Numbered from the stretch's first letter, positions 26,714 through 35,467 are shown. The stretch: DNA of 36,983 nt from Inquilinus limosus (GCF_002195995.1 NZ_NHON01000061.1:1-36983), one strand, 5' to 3'. Notes: generated from the letters alone by a model not told the origin. Translations and numbers: made by a program.

Positions 26714-27208
26714 GGATCTCTCGCAAATGAATATGAAATGTTGCCTAAAATATCACGATTCGCAGGCCCGCCTGCACGATTCGGCAGGGCTGTCCCGCGG
26801 GCCGGATGCCACTCGCGCCGCCGGCGGCATCCGCGACGGCGAGGATTTCCACAGCCTGGCCGAGGGCGGCTGGCAGTGGGCAGGGGGCGAGCGACTCCCG
26901 AGCGTCCCGCTTCGCCGAATTGTTTCCGCCTTCTGTCGCGCGACTTCGGGTTGACTGGTGTCCGCGGCGCCCGGCGCGGGGCCGCGTTTTCCGATTTGTC
27001 TGACGTGATTGACGAATAGCATTTAGCGAGAATTCAATATTACGACTCTGTTGATCCGATGGATGCAAGCCACGTACGAATCATGCTCTAAGCGAGTCCA
27101 TCGGTCTCTCGAATTCCCTTTCAGTCGCGCGAAAGCATCGGCCCGGTCACCGTCGACGCGACGGCGCGCCGCTGCTTTCTCCCGATGCCGCAACGGAGCC
27201 GGAAAATC
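26714..27208. other. Intergenic region between the divergent RTX and M1 peptidase genes
   Basis: 495 bp. The left part holds the transpeptidase tail fragment described separately. The part from about 26990 to 27100 is AT-rich and probably carries the promoter of the M1 peptidase; TTGACG at 27009-27014 is a fair -35 hexamer, with ATTCAA 17 bp downstream as a weak -10. No other gene is supportable. Confidence 0.45.
26803..26873 (+). pseudogene. Degenerate fragment of an L,D-transpeptidase 3' end
   Basis: 26821-26873 matches 24982-25034, inside the intact transpeptidase gene, at 47 of 53 bases without gaps and in the same orientation. The reading frame is kept: GGIRDGEDFHSLAEGGW here against GGIRYGEDFYDMAQGGW in the intact protein (12 of 17 residues), preceded in both by Pro-Asp-Ala-Thr. 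There is no catalytic domain, start codon or ribosome site, so this is a relic. It may be a decayed tandem paralogue or a duplicated gene tail left by insertion of the RTX gene. Confidence 0.7.
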
Positions 27209-29200
27209 ATGAAGCGGATCAACCGACGGTCTCGTTCCCTCCTCCTGTCGCTTCGTCCCGTGCCGCCCCTGGCCGCCCTCCTGGTCGCCGTCCCGGCGCT
27301 GGCGGCGGACTACCAGCCGCGCGAGACCTTCGCGCCGCGCGACATGGGGCAGGCGGTCAACGTCTATCGTTCGGGCAACGGCGCGCCCGGGCCGGATTAC
27401 TGGCAGAACCGCGCCGACTACCGGATCCAGGCGACGCTGGACCCGAAGACCCCCTCGCTGAGCGCCGAGGAGGTGATCAGCTACACCAACAACAGCCCGG
27501 ACGCGCTCGGCGAGCTGTGGCTGCAGCTCGACCAGAACATGTACCGGCCGGACAGCCGCGGCGTGTATGCCGCCGGCAAGCCCGACAAGGGCTCCTCCGA
27601 CGGCTATGTGCTGGACGAGGTTTCGGTCGAGCGCGACGGCAAGACCACGCCGGTCACCGTGCAGGTCAGCGACACCCGCGGGCGCATCGCGCTCGACAAG
27701 CCGCTGGCGCCGAAGGGCGGCAAGGCCAGGATCCATATCCGCTACCATTTCACCATTCCGGGAGAGGAATGGGGCGGGCGCATGGGCTGGGGCAACGCCA
27801 AGGCGGGCCCGATCTACAGCCTGGCGCAATGGTATCCGCGGATGCAGGTCTATGACGACATTCGCGGCTGGGACACGCTGCCCTTCCTGGCCCAGGAGTT
27901 CTACCTGGAATACGGCGATTTCGACTACGAGATCACCGTCCCCAGCGGCATGATCGTCGCCGGCTCGGGCGAGCTGAAGAACCCCGGCGAGGTGCTGACG
28001 CGGGAGCAGCGCGCCCGGCTCGACAAGGCCCGCGCCAGCGACGCGACGGTGGCGATCATCGGCCCGGACGAGATCGGCAATGCCGCGACCCGGCCGAAGG
28101 CGGACGGCACGCTGACCTGGCATTTCGCGATGCAGCACACGCGCGACGTGGCGCTGTCGATCTCGGCGGCCTTCGCCTGGGACGCGGCCCGCATCAACCT
28201 GCCGGACCGCAAATCGGCGCTGGCCATGTCGTTCTATCCGGCCGAGAGCCAGGGCCGCGACCGCTGGGGCCGGTCGACCGAGTATCTCAAGGACTCGGTC
28301 GAGCGCTTCTCCGCCCGCTGGTATCCCTATCCCTGGCCGGTCGCGGTCAATGTCGCAGGCCCCGACAACATCGCCGGGATGGAGTATCCGGGCCTGCTGT
28401 TCGACGGCATCAGCGACGAGGGCAAGGACCTGTTCTGGGTCACCGCCCATGAGATCGGGCACACCTGGTTCCCGATGGTCGTCGGCTTCGACGAGCGCCG
28501 CGACGCCTGGATGGACGAAGGCTTCAACACCTTCATCGACGTCTACCAGTCGGACGATTTCAACCACGGCGAATACGCCCCGAAGCGCGACAGCGAATAC
28601 GCGCCGAAGGGCGGCAACCCGGCCGACGAGATCCTCGCGGTTCTGAAGGACCCGGACGCGCCGATCATCCTGTCGCGCGCCGACACGGTGATCGAGAAGT
28701 ACCGCCACCCGGTCACCTACTTCAAATCGGCCTTCGGGCTGATCCTGCTGCGCGAGCAGATCCTCGGGCCCGACCGCTTCGACCCCGCCTTCCGCGACTT
28801 CATCGCCGCCTGGGCGTTCAAGCACCCGAAGCCGGCCGACTTCTTCCGCTTCATGGAGAGCGCCGCGGGCGAGGACCTGTCCTGGTGGTGGCGCGGCTGG
28901 TACGACCACAACTGGCCGCTCGACCTCGCCATCGACAAGGTCGAGGGCGACGCGGCCAAAGGCATGACGATCACCGTCGCGGCCAAGGACAAGCTGGTGA
29001 TCCCGGCGACGCTGCGCGTCGACTTCACCGATGGCAGCCACCGCGACTATCGCCTGCCGGCCGAGAGCTTCATCCGCCAGGCGGCGACGACAGTGACGAC
29101 CGAGGCCGGCAAGACGGTGGCGGACGTCGTCCTCGACCCCGACCACAAGCTGCCGGACGAGGACCGCGGCAACAATGTCTGGAAGGCCGGCGCGAAGTAG
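27209..29200 (+). CDS. M1 family zinc metallopeptidase (exported)
   Basis: 663 residues. Signal peptide 1-33 (basic N-terminus, ending ALAAD). The start at 27209 is preceded by GGAG; an in-frame ATG at 27185 has no ribosome site. The M1 zinc signature is complete: HEIGH at 414-418 and Glu437 eighteen residues on (DAWMDEGFNTF), with the exopeptidase-type motif GMEYP at 390-394 in place of GAMEN. The N-terminal half is the beta-rich M1 domain; the C-terminal part (about 540-655) is a helical bundle plus a beta domain. This form is typical of the large group of exported M1-like enzymes in proteobacteria, which are probably aminopeptidases acting in the periplasm. It is a single gene with its own terminator. 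Confidence 0.93.
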   Translation: MKRINRRSRSLLLSLRPVPPLAALLVAVPALAADYQPRETFAPRDMGQAVNVYRSGNGAPGPDYWQNRADYRIQATLDPKTPSLSAEEVISYTNNSPDALGELWLQLDQNMYRPDSRGVYAAGKPDKGSSDGYVLDEVSVERDGKTTPVTVQVSDTRGRIALDKPLAPKGGKARIHIRYHFTIPGEEWGGRMGWGNAKAGPIYSLAQWYPRMQVYDDIRGWDTLPFLAQEFYLEYGDFDYEITVPSGMIVAGSGELKNPGEVLTREQRARLDKARASDATVAIIGPDEIGNAATRPKADGTLTWHFAMQHTRDVALSISAAFAWDAARINLPDRKSALAMSFYPAESQGRDRWGRSTEYLKDSVERFSARWYPYPWPVAVNVAGPDNIAGMEYPGLLFDGISDEGKDLFWVTAHEIGHTWFPMVVGFDERRDAWMDEGFNTFIDVYQSDDFNHGEYAPKRDSEYAPKGGNPADEILAVLKDPDAPIILSRADTVIEKYRHPVTYFKSAFGLILLREQILGPDRFDPAFRDFIAAWAFKHPKPADFFRFMESAAGEDLSWWWRGWYDHNWPLDLAIDKVEGDAAKGMTITVAAKDKLVIPATLRVDFTDGSHRDYRLPAESFIRQAATTVTTEAGKTVADVVLDPDHKLPDEDRGNNVWKAGAK

Positions 29201-29246
29201 CGGGCGCCGCGCCGGGACATCCCGTTCCGGCCGGGACGGTCACGAG

Positions 29247-29276
29247 GGGGCATCGCCGCGGCGGTGCCCCTTTTCG
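29247..29276 (+). terminator. Rho-independent terminator after the M1 peptidase
   Basis: GGGGCATCGCC pairs with GGCGGTGCCCC (one G-U wobble) around a 2-nt centre, directly followed by TTTTCGTTT. It lies 47 bp past the M1 peptidase stop and has the classic stem plus U-run form. Confidence 0.75.
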
Positions 29277-29416
29277 TTTGCCGGGGCGGGGAGGCGATGA
29301 AAAGCCGGGGACGGCACCTTCCCGCAACCTGGATGGGCTAGCAGTCGCCTCGGCCACGCCGCCGCCGGCGACCGGATCGCGGCCCTGGCGAACGTCCCGA
29401 AGCGATGAGGAACCCG

Positions 29417-29857
29417 ATGCTCCCGACCCAGAAGACGATCGCGCTGACCGCAGGGGTCTCGCTGCTCCTGGCCGCCTGCGCCAATTTCAGCGGCGTCGAC
29501 AGGCTGGTCGGCCAGAACATCAGCGTCGCCTATGCCAAGTTCGGCCCGGCGGGGTCGACGTCGAGGGAGGGCTTCTACACCGTGCACCACTGGTCGGGGC
29601 AGGAACTGCAGGCCTACGAGGCCTTCGTCCAGACCGGCTCGGAATATGCGGGCCAGCAGATCGTCGGCATGCAGACCAATGTCGGCGGCTCGCAGTCGCC
29701 CATCATCCAGGACCAGTACCGCCCCGTCGGCTACAACGAGACCCGGTACAACGAGCTGGCCTGCGAGCTGTCCTACACCACGGACGAGACCAACACGATC
29801 GTCGACTTCGACCTGGTCGGCAACATGTGCTCCAGTTTCCTGCGGTCGCTGTCCTGA
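29417..29857 (+). CDS. Small predicted lipoprotein, unknown function
   Basis: 146 residues from ATG 29417, chosen because GAGGA lies five bases upstream; an in-frame ATG at 29405 is possible. Residues 1-20 are a lipoprotein signal with lipobox LLAAC, so Cys21 would be lipidated. The mature part (about 125 residues) is polar and rich in Tyr, Gln and Asn, with two further cysteines near the C-terminus (CELSY and NMCSS) that may form a disulfide. I do not recognise a family. It stands between the M1 peptidase terminator and a convergent second lipoprotein gene. Confidence 0.75.
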   Translation: MLPTQKTIALTAGVSLLLAACANFSGVDRLVGQNISVAYAKFGPAGSTSREGFYTVHHWSGQELQAYEAFVQTGSEYAGQQIVGMQTNVGGSQSPIIQDQYRPVGYNETRYNELACELSYTTDETNTIVDFDLVGNMCSSFLRSLS

Positions 29858-29860
29858 GAT

Positions 29861-29888
29861 GAAGGGCCGCCGCAGCGACGGGCCCTTC
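29861..29888. terminator. Bidirectional hairpin between two convergent lipoprotein genes
   Basis: GAAGGGCC and GGCCCTTC form a perfect 8-bp stem with a 12-nt loop in the 46-bp gap between the two stop codons. It probably ends transcription from both sides. Confidence 0.5.
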
Positions 29889-29903
29889 CGATCCCCGGCC
29901 GGC

Positions 29904-30359
29904 TCAGGACGTCTTCGGCGGCGTCTCGACCAGCTTGTATCCGCGCGCCCTCAGGCACATGCGGATGATGTCGTCCCGGCTCTTGAGCGCGATGGCGCTG
30001 CGGTCGGTGGTGCTCTCCCCCAAGAGCCCGGCGGAGGAGGCGCCGCCCACGGCGCCGACGCCGGTGGTCAGGGCGGTCGTGCCGAGGTCGCCGCCCATGG
30101 CCAGGCCCAGCCCCACCCCCAGCGCCGTGCCGATGCCGACCTTGGCCGCCGCGCTCTCCTGCGTCTCGCCGGACGACGAGGCCTTGTCCTGGCAGATCTT
30201 CAGGTCGTTGGCGTAGTTGCGGCCGCCGGCGAAGGACTTGGCGGCATCGATCTGCGGGCCGCTGCCGCCGGAGCCCATGCAGCCGGACAGGGCCAGGGCC
30301 AGCGCGACCCAGCAGGCGGCCCGCCCCGGCACGGGACGGACGGTGGTTCGAACGGACAT
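29904..30359 (-). CDS. Predicted lipoprotein with glycine-zipper segment
   Basis: 151 residues. Lipoprotein signal 1-26 with lipobox ALSGC (Cys27), then a Gly/Ser linker. The central part (about 70-112) is a glycine zipper (GIGTALGVGLGLAMGGDLG and following Gly/Ala-rich stretch), as in small outer-membrane-associated lipoproteins that insert in or span a bilayer. The C-terminal MCLRARGYKLV motif recurs in such lipoproteins of alphaproteobacteria. GGGGGA lies upstream of the ATG. It is divergent from the two-component system, sharing a 184-bp promoter region, so it could be a target of that system (inference). Confidence 0.85.
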   Translation of the reverse strand: MSVRTTVRPVPGRAACWVALALALSGCMGSGGSGPQIDAAKSFAGGRNYANDLKICQDKASSSGETQESAAAKVGIGTALGVGLGLAMGGDLGTTALTTGVGAVGGASSAGLLGESTTDRSAIALKSRDDIIRMCLRARGYKLVETPPKTS

Positions 30360-30543
30360 ATTTTCTTTCCCCCAGGCTCTGACGCGAGAACTTTCGCTTG
30401 CCGCGACGACTGCTAGACGATCTAGGTTGTGGGAAGGTGTCGGCCCCGGCCCTTCGCGCCCGTCCGGCGCGGCCCGGGGCATCCGGACCCATCGCAGCGG
30501 ATTATCCGTCCGGCCTCGCGCCGCCGGCGACAGGGGGGCTGGA
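30360..30543. promoter_or_regulatory. Divergent promoter region, lipoprotein and two-component system
   Basis: 184 bp between the lipoprotein (minus) and the response regulator (plus). A short dyad CTAGA-cga-TCTAG at 30413-30425 sits near the middle, in the most AT-balanced part, and could be a regulator site. No clean sigma-70 hexamers are seen. Confidence 0.4.
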
Positions 30544-31218
30544 ATGACACGGATCCTGCTGATCGAGGACGAGCCGGACATGGCCCGGCTGGTCTCCGGC
30601 GGCCTCGCCAAGAGCGGCTTTCTGGTCGACCGCGCGGCCACCCACACCGAGGCGGAGCTGGCCCTGGCCGCGGCGCGCTACGGTCTGGTCCTGCTCGACC
30701 GCCGGCTGCGCGGCGCCGAGGGACTGTCGCTGCTGCCGGCGGCACGGCGCCTGCAGCCGGGCACGCCGGTGATCGTGCTGACGGCGCTGGACCGGCTGGA
30801 CGAGAAGGTCCGCGGCCTCGACGCCGGGGCGGACGACTACCTGACCAAGCCGTTCTTCGCCGAGGAGCTGCTGGCGCGGATCCGCGCCGCGCTGCGCCGG
30901 CCCGGCGCCGAGCCGGCACTGCCCCTGGTCTGCGGCCGCCTGCGTTTCGCCCCGGACCGGCGCGAGGTCACCATCGGCGACGGGCCCGTAGTGTTCAACC
31001 GGCGGGAGCTGCTGGTGCTGGAGGCGCTGATCCGCCGGGCGGGCCGTGTGGTGCAGCGCGCGGCGCTGCTCGACGCCGTCTACGGCATGGAGGACGACGT
31101 CCTGCCGAAGTCGCTGGACGGCCATGTCTCCCGGCTGCGCCGGCGACTGGTCGAGCTGGAATCGGGCGCCGAGATCCACCCGGTCCGGAATGTCGGCTAC
31201 ATGCTCAGGGCCGTGTGA
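30544..31218 (+). CDS. OmpR/PhoB-family response regulator
   Basis: 224 residues. The receiver domain (1-118) has the acidic pocket Glu8/Asp9, phosphoacceptor Asp52 (VLLDRRLRG), Thr80 and Lys102 (LTKPF). The winged-helix DNA-binding domain (about 127-224) has FNRRELLVLEALI and the recognition-helix region SLDGHVSRLRRRL, ending RNVGYML. All key residues are present, so phosphorylation by the histidine kinase two bases downstream is expected. It is closest in layout to QseB/PmrA-like regulators, which usually govern envelope genes. A GGGGGGCTGG run precedes the ATG. The target genes cannot be read from the sequence; the divergent glycine-zipper lipoprotein is a candidate. Confidence 0.94.
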   Translation: MTRILLIEDEPDMARLVSGGLAKSGFLVDRAATHTEAELALAAARYGLVLLDRRLRGAEGLSLLPAARRLQPGTPVIVLTALDRLDEKVRGLDAGADDYLTKPFFAEELLARIRAALRRPGAEPALPLVCGRLRFAPDRREVTIGDGPVVFNRRELLVLEALIRRAGRVVQRAALLDAVYGMEDDVLPKSLDGHVSRLRRRLVELESGAEIHPVRNVGYMLRAV

Positions 31219-31220
31219 CG

Positions 31221-32573
31221 ATGCTGCGGACGTCGCTGGCGTGGCGCCTGATCGCCTGGCTGATCGTCATCCAGTCCGTCCTGTCCGGGCTGGCCCTGGC
31301 GGTCTCGCTGACCGTCTGGAACGGACCGGGCGACGAGTATTTCTTCCTGCACAGGACGCTCAAGGACCAGGTCGCCGACACGCTGGTCCGGCAGCCCGAC
31401 GGGTCGCTCGCGATCGCCGACACCTCCACGCTCCGCCAGTTCCGCCAGGACCGGCCGCGGGTCAAGACCGCGGCGATGAAGGACGGGCTGATGCTGGAAG
31501 GCTCCGCGCCCGAGGTCATCGCCGCGATGCGCGACCTGGCCCCGGGGTCCGCCGACGGGCCGCTCGCCGTCCGGGAGGGGCCGCTGGCGGGTTTGACCAT
31601 CGTCGCGACCGAGTTCGAGACGCCCTACGGCACCATCGTCGCCATCGGGGCCGACAACCTCGTCAGGACGGCCGACCTGCCGGCCATACGCACCTTCCTG
31701 GCCGACCATCTGATGCGCATCATCGGATTCGTCCTGCTCGGTGCTGTCCTGGTGGTGCCGCTGGTCGTCTGGCGGACCCTGCGCCCGCTGCGGGCCGCGA
31801 CGCTCGCGGCCGCCCATGTCGACCTGCGCAACCGCGACTTCCGGCTTCCCGACCATGGCGGCGTGCCGGCGGAGCTGCGGCCGCTGGTCCGGTCGATCAA
31901 CGCGGCGCTCGACCGGCTGGATGCCGGCCTCAGCCAGCAGCAGCGCTTCGCCGCCATGGCGGCGCATGAGATGCGCACCCCGCTGGCGATCCTGACGGCG
32001 CGCATCGACAGCCTGCAGGACCCGGGCGAGGCGGACGGCATGCGCGGCGACATCGTCCGCATCCGCACCATGGTCGACCAGCTGCTGTTCGTCGCCCGGC
32101 TGGAGCGGCGCGACGTCCAGCTCGACGAGGCCGTCGACCTGGTCGCGCTGGCCCGGAACGTCGTGGCCGAATGCGCACCGCTGGCAATCGCGGCCGGGCG
32201 GGAGCTGGCCCTGGTGCCGGAGGTCGACAGCCTGCCCGTCACCGGCAGCGTCCGGGCGATCGAAAGCGCCGTGATCAACCTGGTGCAGAACGCGATGCGC
32301 ATGGAGCCGGCGGGCGGGACGGTGGAGGTCGTGGTCCGGGCCCCGGCGGACATCCTGGTCATCGACCACGGCCCGGGGATCCCGCCGGCGGAGCGCGGGC
32401 TGGTGTTCGAGCCCTTCTGGCGCCGGGACGAGATCACTCCGGGCGCCGGCCTCGGCCTGACCATCGTGCACGAGGCCGCGGCCGCCCATGGCGGATCGAT
32501 CGCGATCGAGGAGACGCCGGGCGGCGGCGCCACCTTCCGCCTGCGGCTCGGCCCGGCGGGCGAGGGCGGATGA
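31221..32573 (+). CDS. Sensor histidine kinase, partner of the upstream response regulator
   Basis: 450 residues, starting 2 bp after the regulator stop. Two membrane segments (about 8-31 and 165-184) flank a periplasmic sensor of about 130 residues with no recognised ligand site. A HAMP-like linker (185-238) follows. The HisKA dimerisation domain has MAAHEMRTPL, phospho-accepting His249. The HATPase_c domain carries the N box (Asn353, Asn357), DHGPGIP (Asp382), FEPFW and GAGLGLTIV (408-416). All catalytic boxes are intact. The HEMRTP form, rather than HELRTP, is a common variant. Stimulus unknown; the QseC/PmrB-like layout suggests envelope, metal or peptide sensing, which is inference. Confidence 0.93.
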   Translation: MLRTSLAWRLIAWLIVIQSVLSGLALAVSLTVWNGPGDEYFFLHRTLKDQVADTLVRQPDGSLAIADTSTLRQFRQDRPRVKTAAMKDGLMLEGSAPEVIAAMRDLAPGSADGPLAVREGPLAGLTIVATEFETPYGTIVAIGADNLVRTADLPAIRTFLADHLMRIIGFVLLGAVLVVPLVVWRTLRPLRAATLAAAHVDLRNRDFRLPDHGGVPAELRPLVRSINAALDRLDAGLSQQQRFAAMAAHEMRTPLAILTARIDSLQDPGEADGMRGDIVRIRTMVDQLLFVARLERRDVQLDEAVDLVALARNVVAECAPLAIAAGRELALVPEVDSLPVTGSVRAIESAVINLVQNAMRMEPAGGTVEVVVRAPADILVIDHGPGIPPAERGLVFEPFWRRDEITPGAGLGLTIVHEAAAAHGGSIAIEETPGGGATFRLRLGPAGEGG

Positions 32574-32597
32574 CCCGGGCCGCCGCGCCCGTCCGCA

Positions 32598-33824
32598 TCA
32601 GGCGGCGCGGAGCAGCGCCTCCGCCGCGGTGGCGAGCACCTGGCAGCCCAGGACGAGATCGTCATCGGCCGTGTTCTCGGTCCAGTGATGGCTGATGCCG
32701 CCGATGCTGGGCACGAAGAGCATGCCGGCGGGCAGGCGCCGGGCGAGGTACTGGGCGTCGTGGCCGGCGCCGCTCGGCAGGCGCATCGCGCTGCCGGGCG
32801 CGTGACGCTCCGCCGCCTGCTCCAGCGCCGCCTGGATCGGGGCGGCCATGACGTTCGGCGTCGAGCGCGACAGGGCCCGCAGGCTCGCCCGGCACGGGCC
32901 GGCCGCGTCGGACCGGGCCACCAACTCCTCCAGCGCCTGCTCCAGGACGCGCAGGCGCTCGGGATCGGCGTCGCGGAACTGGAAGGTCATCTCCGCGTGC
33001 CCCGGGATGATGCTGGCGGCGCCGGGGTCCAGCTGGATGCGCCCGGTGGTCCAGACCGAGAGCGGCCCCGCGACCTCCGGAAAGCGCCGCGCGATCGCGT
33101 GGCACAGCTCGGTCAGCGCGACGCCGGCATCCCGGCGCGCGGCCATGTGGGTCGTGCCGGCGTGGTTCTGCTGGCCCTCGAAGGTGATGGCGTAGGTCCA
33201 GATGCCGACGATGCTGGTCACCACGCCGATGCGCTTGCCGGAGCTCTCCAGCGTGTCGCCCTGCTCGATATGGGCCTCGATGAAGCCGGCATGCCGCCCC
33301 GGCTCGAGGGTGTAGCGCGGCCGCCCGGCATAGCCGGCCCCGGCCAGGGCGTCCGGCAGGGTCTGGCCGGTCGCGTCGTTGACCGCCTGCGCGATCTCGT
33401 CCTCCGGCAGCTCGCCGATGAAGGACCGGCTGCCCAGGAACGAGCCGAAATGCCCCTCCTCATCGGCGAAGACCGCGACCTCGATGCCGAGATCGCGGCA
33501 GGCCGGGTCGTCGCGGAAGGCCCGCGCCACCTCCAGCCCGTAGACCACGCCCATCGCGCCGTCGAGCCAGCCGGCATAGGGCTGGCTTTCGAGATGGGAG
33601 CCGATCAGCAGCTTCGGGCCCTTGGCCGGGCTGGTCGACATGATGTTGCCGATGCCGTCGGTCTCGGCCGTGAGCCCGGCCTCCTGCAGCCGCTCGACGA
33701 ACCATCGGCGCGCCTCGACATCCTGCGGCGAATAGGTCGGCCGGTGCACGCCGGTCCTGTACCGGCCGAACTCGGCCAGCCGGCGGAGGTCGCCCAGCAG
33801 GCGCTGGCCATCGATCTGAGGCAT
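32598..33824 (-). CDS. M20-family zinc amidohydrolase (N-carbamoyl-L-amino acid hydrolase/allantoate amidohydrolase type)
   Basis: 408 residues, cytoplasmic, predicted to hydrolyse N-carbamoyl amino acids, ureido acids or a similar amide. Metal-site residues follow the family: His77 (GSHLES), bridging Asp88 (WLDG), Glu122/Glu123 (ADEEG), His185 (AHIEQG), and a C-terminal histidine at GISHHWTENT (His379/His380). The dimerisation insert carries QQNHAGTTHMAARRDA. The usual GSHLDS reads GSHLES here (Glu79 for Asp), a conservative change. GGAG lies upstream of the ATG at 33824; longer upstream frames lack a ribosome site. Its companion on the same strand, 98 bp upstream, is a GFA-family gene. No hydantoinase or purine-degradation gene is near, so the substrate is open. 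Confidence 0.9.
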   Translation of the reverse strand: MPQIDGQRLLGDLRRLAEFGRYRTGVHRPTYSPQDVEARRWFVERLQEAGLTAETDGIGNIMSTSPAKGPKLLIGSHLESQPYAGWLDGAMGVVYGLEVARAFRDDPACRDLGIEVAVFADEEGHFGSFLGSRSFIGELPEDEIAQAVNDATGQTLPDALAGAGYAGRPRYTLEPGRHAGFIEAHIEQGDTLESSGKRIGVVTSIVGIWTYAITFEGQQNHAGTTHMAARRDAGVALTELCHAIARRFPEVAGPLSVWTTGRIQLDPGAASIIPGHAEMTFQFRDADPERLRVLEQALEELVARSDAAGPCRASLRALSRSTPNVMAAPIQAALEQAAERHAPGSAMRLPSGAGHDAQYLARRLPAGMLFVPSIGGISHHWTENTADDDLVLGCQVLATAAEALLRAA

Positions 33825-33922
33825 CTCGACTCCTCGCGCGACATGATCCCTGAGCGTCCAGGTTCTGACCCCCGCATCCGGGATTGGCAACCCCCGCGGC
33901 GAAGCCCGGCGGGCACGGCCCC

Positions 33923-34384
33923 TCAGATCGCGACGGCCGGCGCACCGATCAGCCGGTAGAACTCCGCTGCGTCCGGCGGCCCTTCCGGCCAGGCGGGGAC
34001 CGCCGGGTTGAGCGCCAGCCAGGGCTGCTTTCGCCTGGTCCACATATGGGCGACGACGGCCAGGCGATGGCTGTCGTCGAAGCCGCCGGCCCGGATGATG
34101 ACCAGGCCGGGGCGGGCGCTGTTGGTGTTGCAGATCCGGGTGAAGCAGACGGGGCAGGCGACCTGGTGCGAGACCCGGCGGCCGTCGGCGCTGGGCAGGT
34201 CGAACCGGCCGACCGGGCCGGTGCAGGCGAAGCGGCCCTCCGCCACCACCGCCTGCTGGCTGAAGGCGCTGCCGCTCCAGGTCTGGCAATCCAGGCAGTG
34301 GCAGGCATAGGTCAGCGGCAGGCGGTCGGCGTCGAGCCGCCAGCGCACGGCGCCGCAGCGGCACCCTCCTTCGATTCCGGGCAA
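33923..34384 (-). CDS. GFA family (CENP-V/glutathione-dependent formaldehyde-activating fold) protein
   Basis: 153 residues with the zinc-binding cysteine pattern of the GFA fold: Cys8 and Cys10 (GGCRCG), Cys28, Cys30 and Cys33 (CHCLDCQTWSGSAF), Cys77 and Cys80 (CPVC). The start codon is TTG, supported by GGGAGG seven bases upstream; there is no better ATG. Despite the family name, most members have no proven formaldehyde activity and their role is unknown. It precedes the M20 hydrolase gene by 98 bp on the same strand and is divergent from an exported alpha/beta hydrolase (196-bp gap). Confidence 0.9.
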   Translation of the reverse strand: MPGIEGGCRCGAVRWRLDADRLPLTYACHCLDCQTWSGSAFSQQAVVAEGRFACTGPVGRFDLPSADGRRVSHQVACPVCFTRICNTNSARPGLVIIRAGGFDDSHRLAVVAHMWTRRKQPWLALNPAVPAWPEGPPDAAEFYRLIGAPAVAI

Positions 34385-34580
34385 GGACGTCCTCCCGATC
34401 GCATTCCGTGGCGGGGAGAATGCTGGATCGGGGCGGGCAGGGGAATGCCCCCTGCGGCAACGAGCCGGGTCTTGCGGACGGCGCGGCAGATTTTTTCGTC
34501 GGGCCCTGTCGCATCGGCGGCGTCGCCGTTCGTCTTCATTTCAGCGCACCGAAACCGCACCCGATGGAGGGGAGTTCCCG

Positions 34581-35441
34581 ATGTTCCGCAATCTTCTTGC
34601 CGCCGCCGCCCTGCTGGCCGCCGGTCCGGCTGTCGCTGACACCCAGGGCCACCGCGTCGCCGTCAACGGCATGCAGATGTATTACGAGGTGTCCGGCAGC
34701 GGCGACCCGCTGGTCGTGCTGCACGGCGCCTATATGAGCATCCCGGCGATGGGCGGGATCATCCCGAAACTGGCCGAGACCCACACGGTCTATGCCCTGG
34801 AATTCCAGGGCCATGGCCGCACCACCGACATCGACCGGCCGATCACCTATCCGGCACTGGCCGACGACGTCGCCGCCTTCATGGACGCGGTGAAGCTGCC
34901 CAAGGCCGACGTGTTCGGCTATTCGATGGGCGCCGCCGCCGGGCTGCAGCTGGCGATCCGCCATCCGGAGAAGGTGAACAAGCTCGTCTTCGGCTCGGCC
35001 GCCTACGACGCCGAGGGCTGGCAGCCGGCGTTCAAGGCCTTCATCCCGCAGATGACGGTCGAGATGTTCACCGGCATGCCGGTCTTCGCCGACGCCTACC
35101 GCAAGCTGGCCGCCAACCCCGACGGCTTCCCCGAGCTGGTGCGCAAGCTGATCGCGCTGGAGAAGGAGCCGATGGCCTGGGGCGACGACGTCAAGGCGCT
35201 GAAGACCCCGGTGCTGATCATCACCGGCGATGCCGACGTCGCGACGCTGGAGCATTCGGTGGCGCTGTTCCGGCTGCTCGGCGGCGGTGGCATGGGCGAT
35301 ATGGGCCAGCCCCTGCCGGCCTCGCGCCTGGCCGTGCTGCCGGCGACCTCGCACACCGCGGTGATCACCCAGGTCGACCTGCTGGTGGCCGTGATCGAGC
35401 CCTTCCTCGAGGGACAGGTGCCGAAGGGCATGTTCGAGTGA
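34581..35441 (+). CDS. Exported alpha/beta hydrolase
   Basis: 286 residues. Signal peptide 1-19 (ending AVAD), so probably periplasmic. The alpha/beta hydrolase catalytic set is visible: nucleophile Ser115 in GYSMGA, acid Asp217 or Asp219 (ITGDADV), and His258 (ATSHTAV), with the oxyanion region VVLHGAY (45-51). GGAGGGG lies upstream of the ATG. Such proteins act on small esters, lactones or peptides; no substrate can be deduced. It is a single gene, divergent from the GFA gene and convergent with the VOC gene. Confidence 0.92.
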   Translation: MFRNLLAAAALLAAGPAVADTQGHRVAVNGMQMYYEVSGSGDPLVVLHGAYMSIPAMGGIIPKLAETHTVYALEFQGHGRTTDIDRPITYPALADDVAAFMDAVKLPKADVFGYSMGAAAGLQLAIRHPEKVNKLVFGSAAYDAEGWQPAFKAFIPQMTVEMFTGMPVFADAYRKLAANPDGFPELVRKLIALEKEPMAWGDDVKALKTPVLIITGDADVATLEHSVALFRLLGGGGMGDMGQPLPASRLAVLPATSHTAVITQVDLLVAVIEPFLEGQVPKGMFE

Positions 35442-35467
35442 AGTGCATAGTCTCCGACGCTTCCGCT

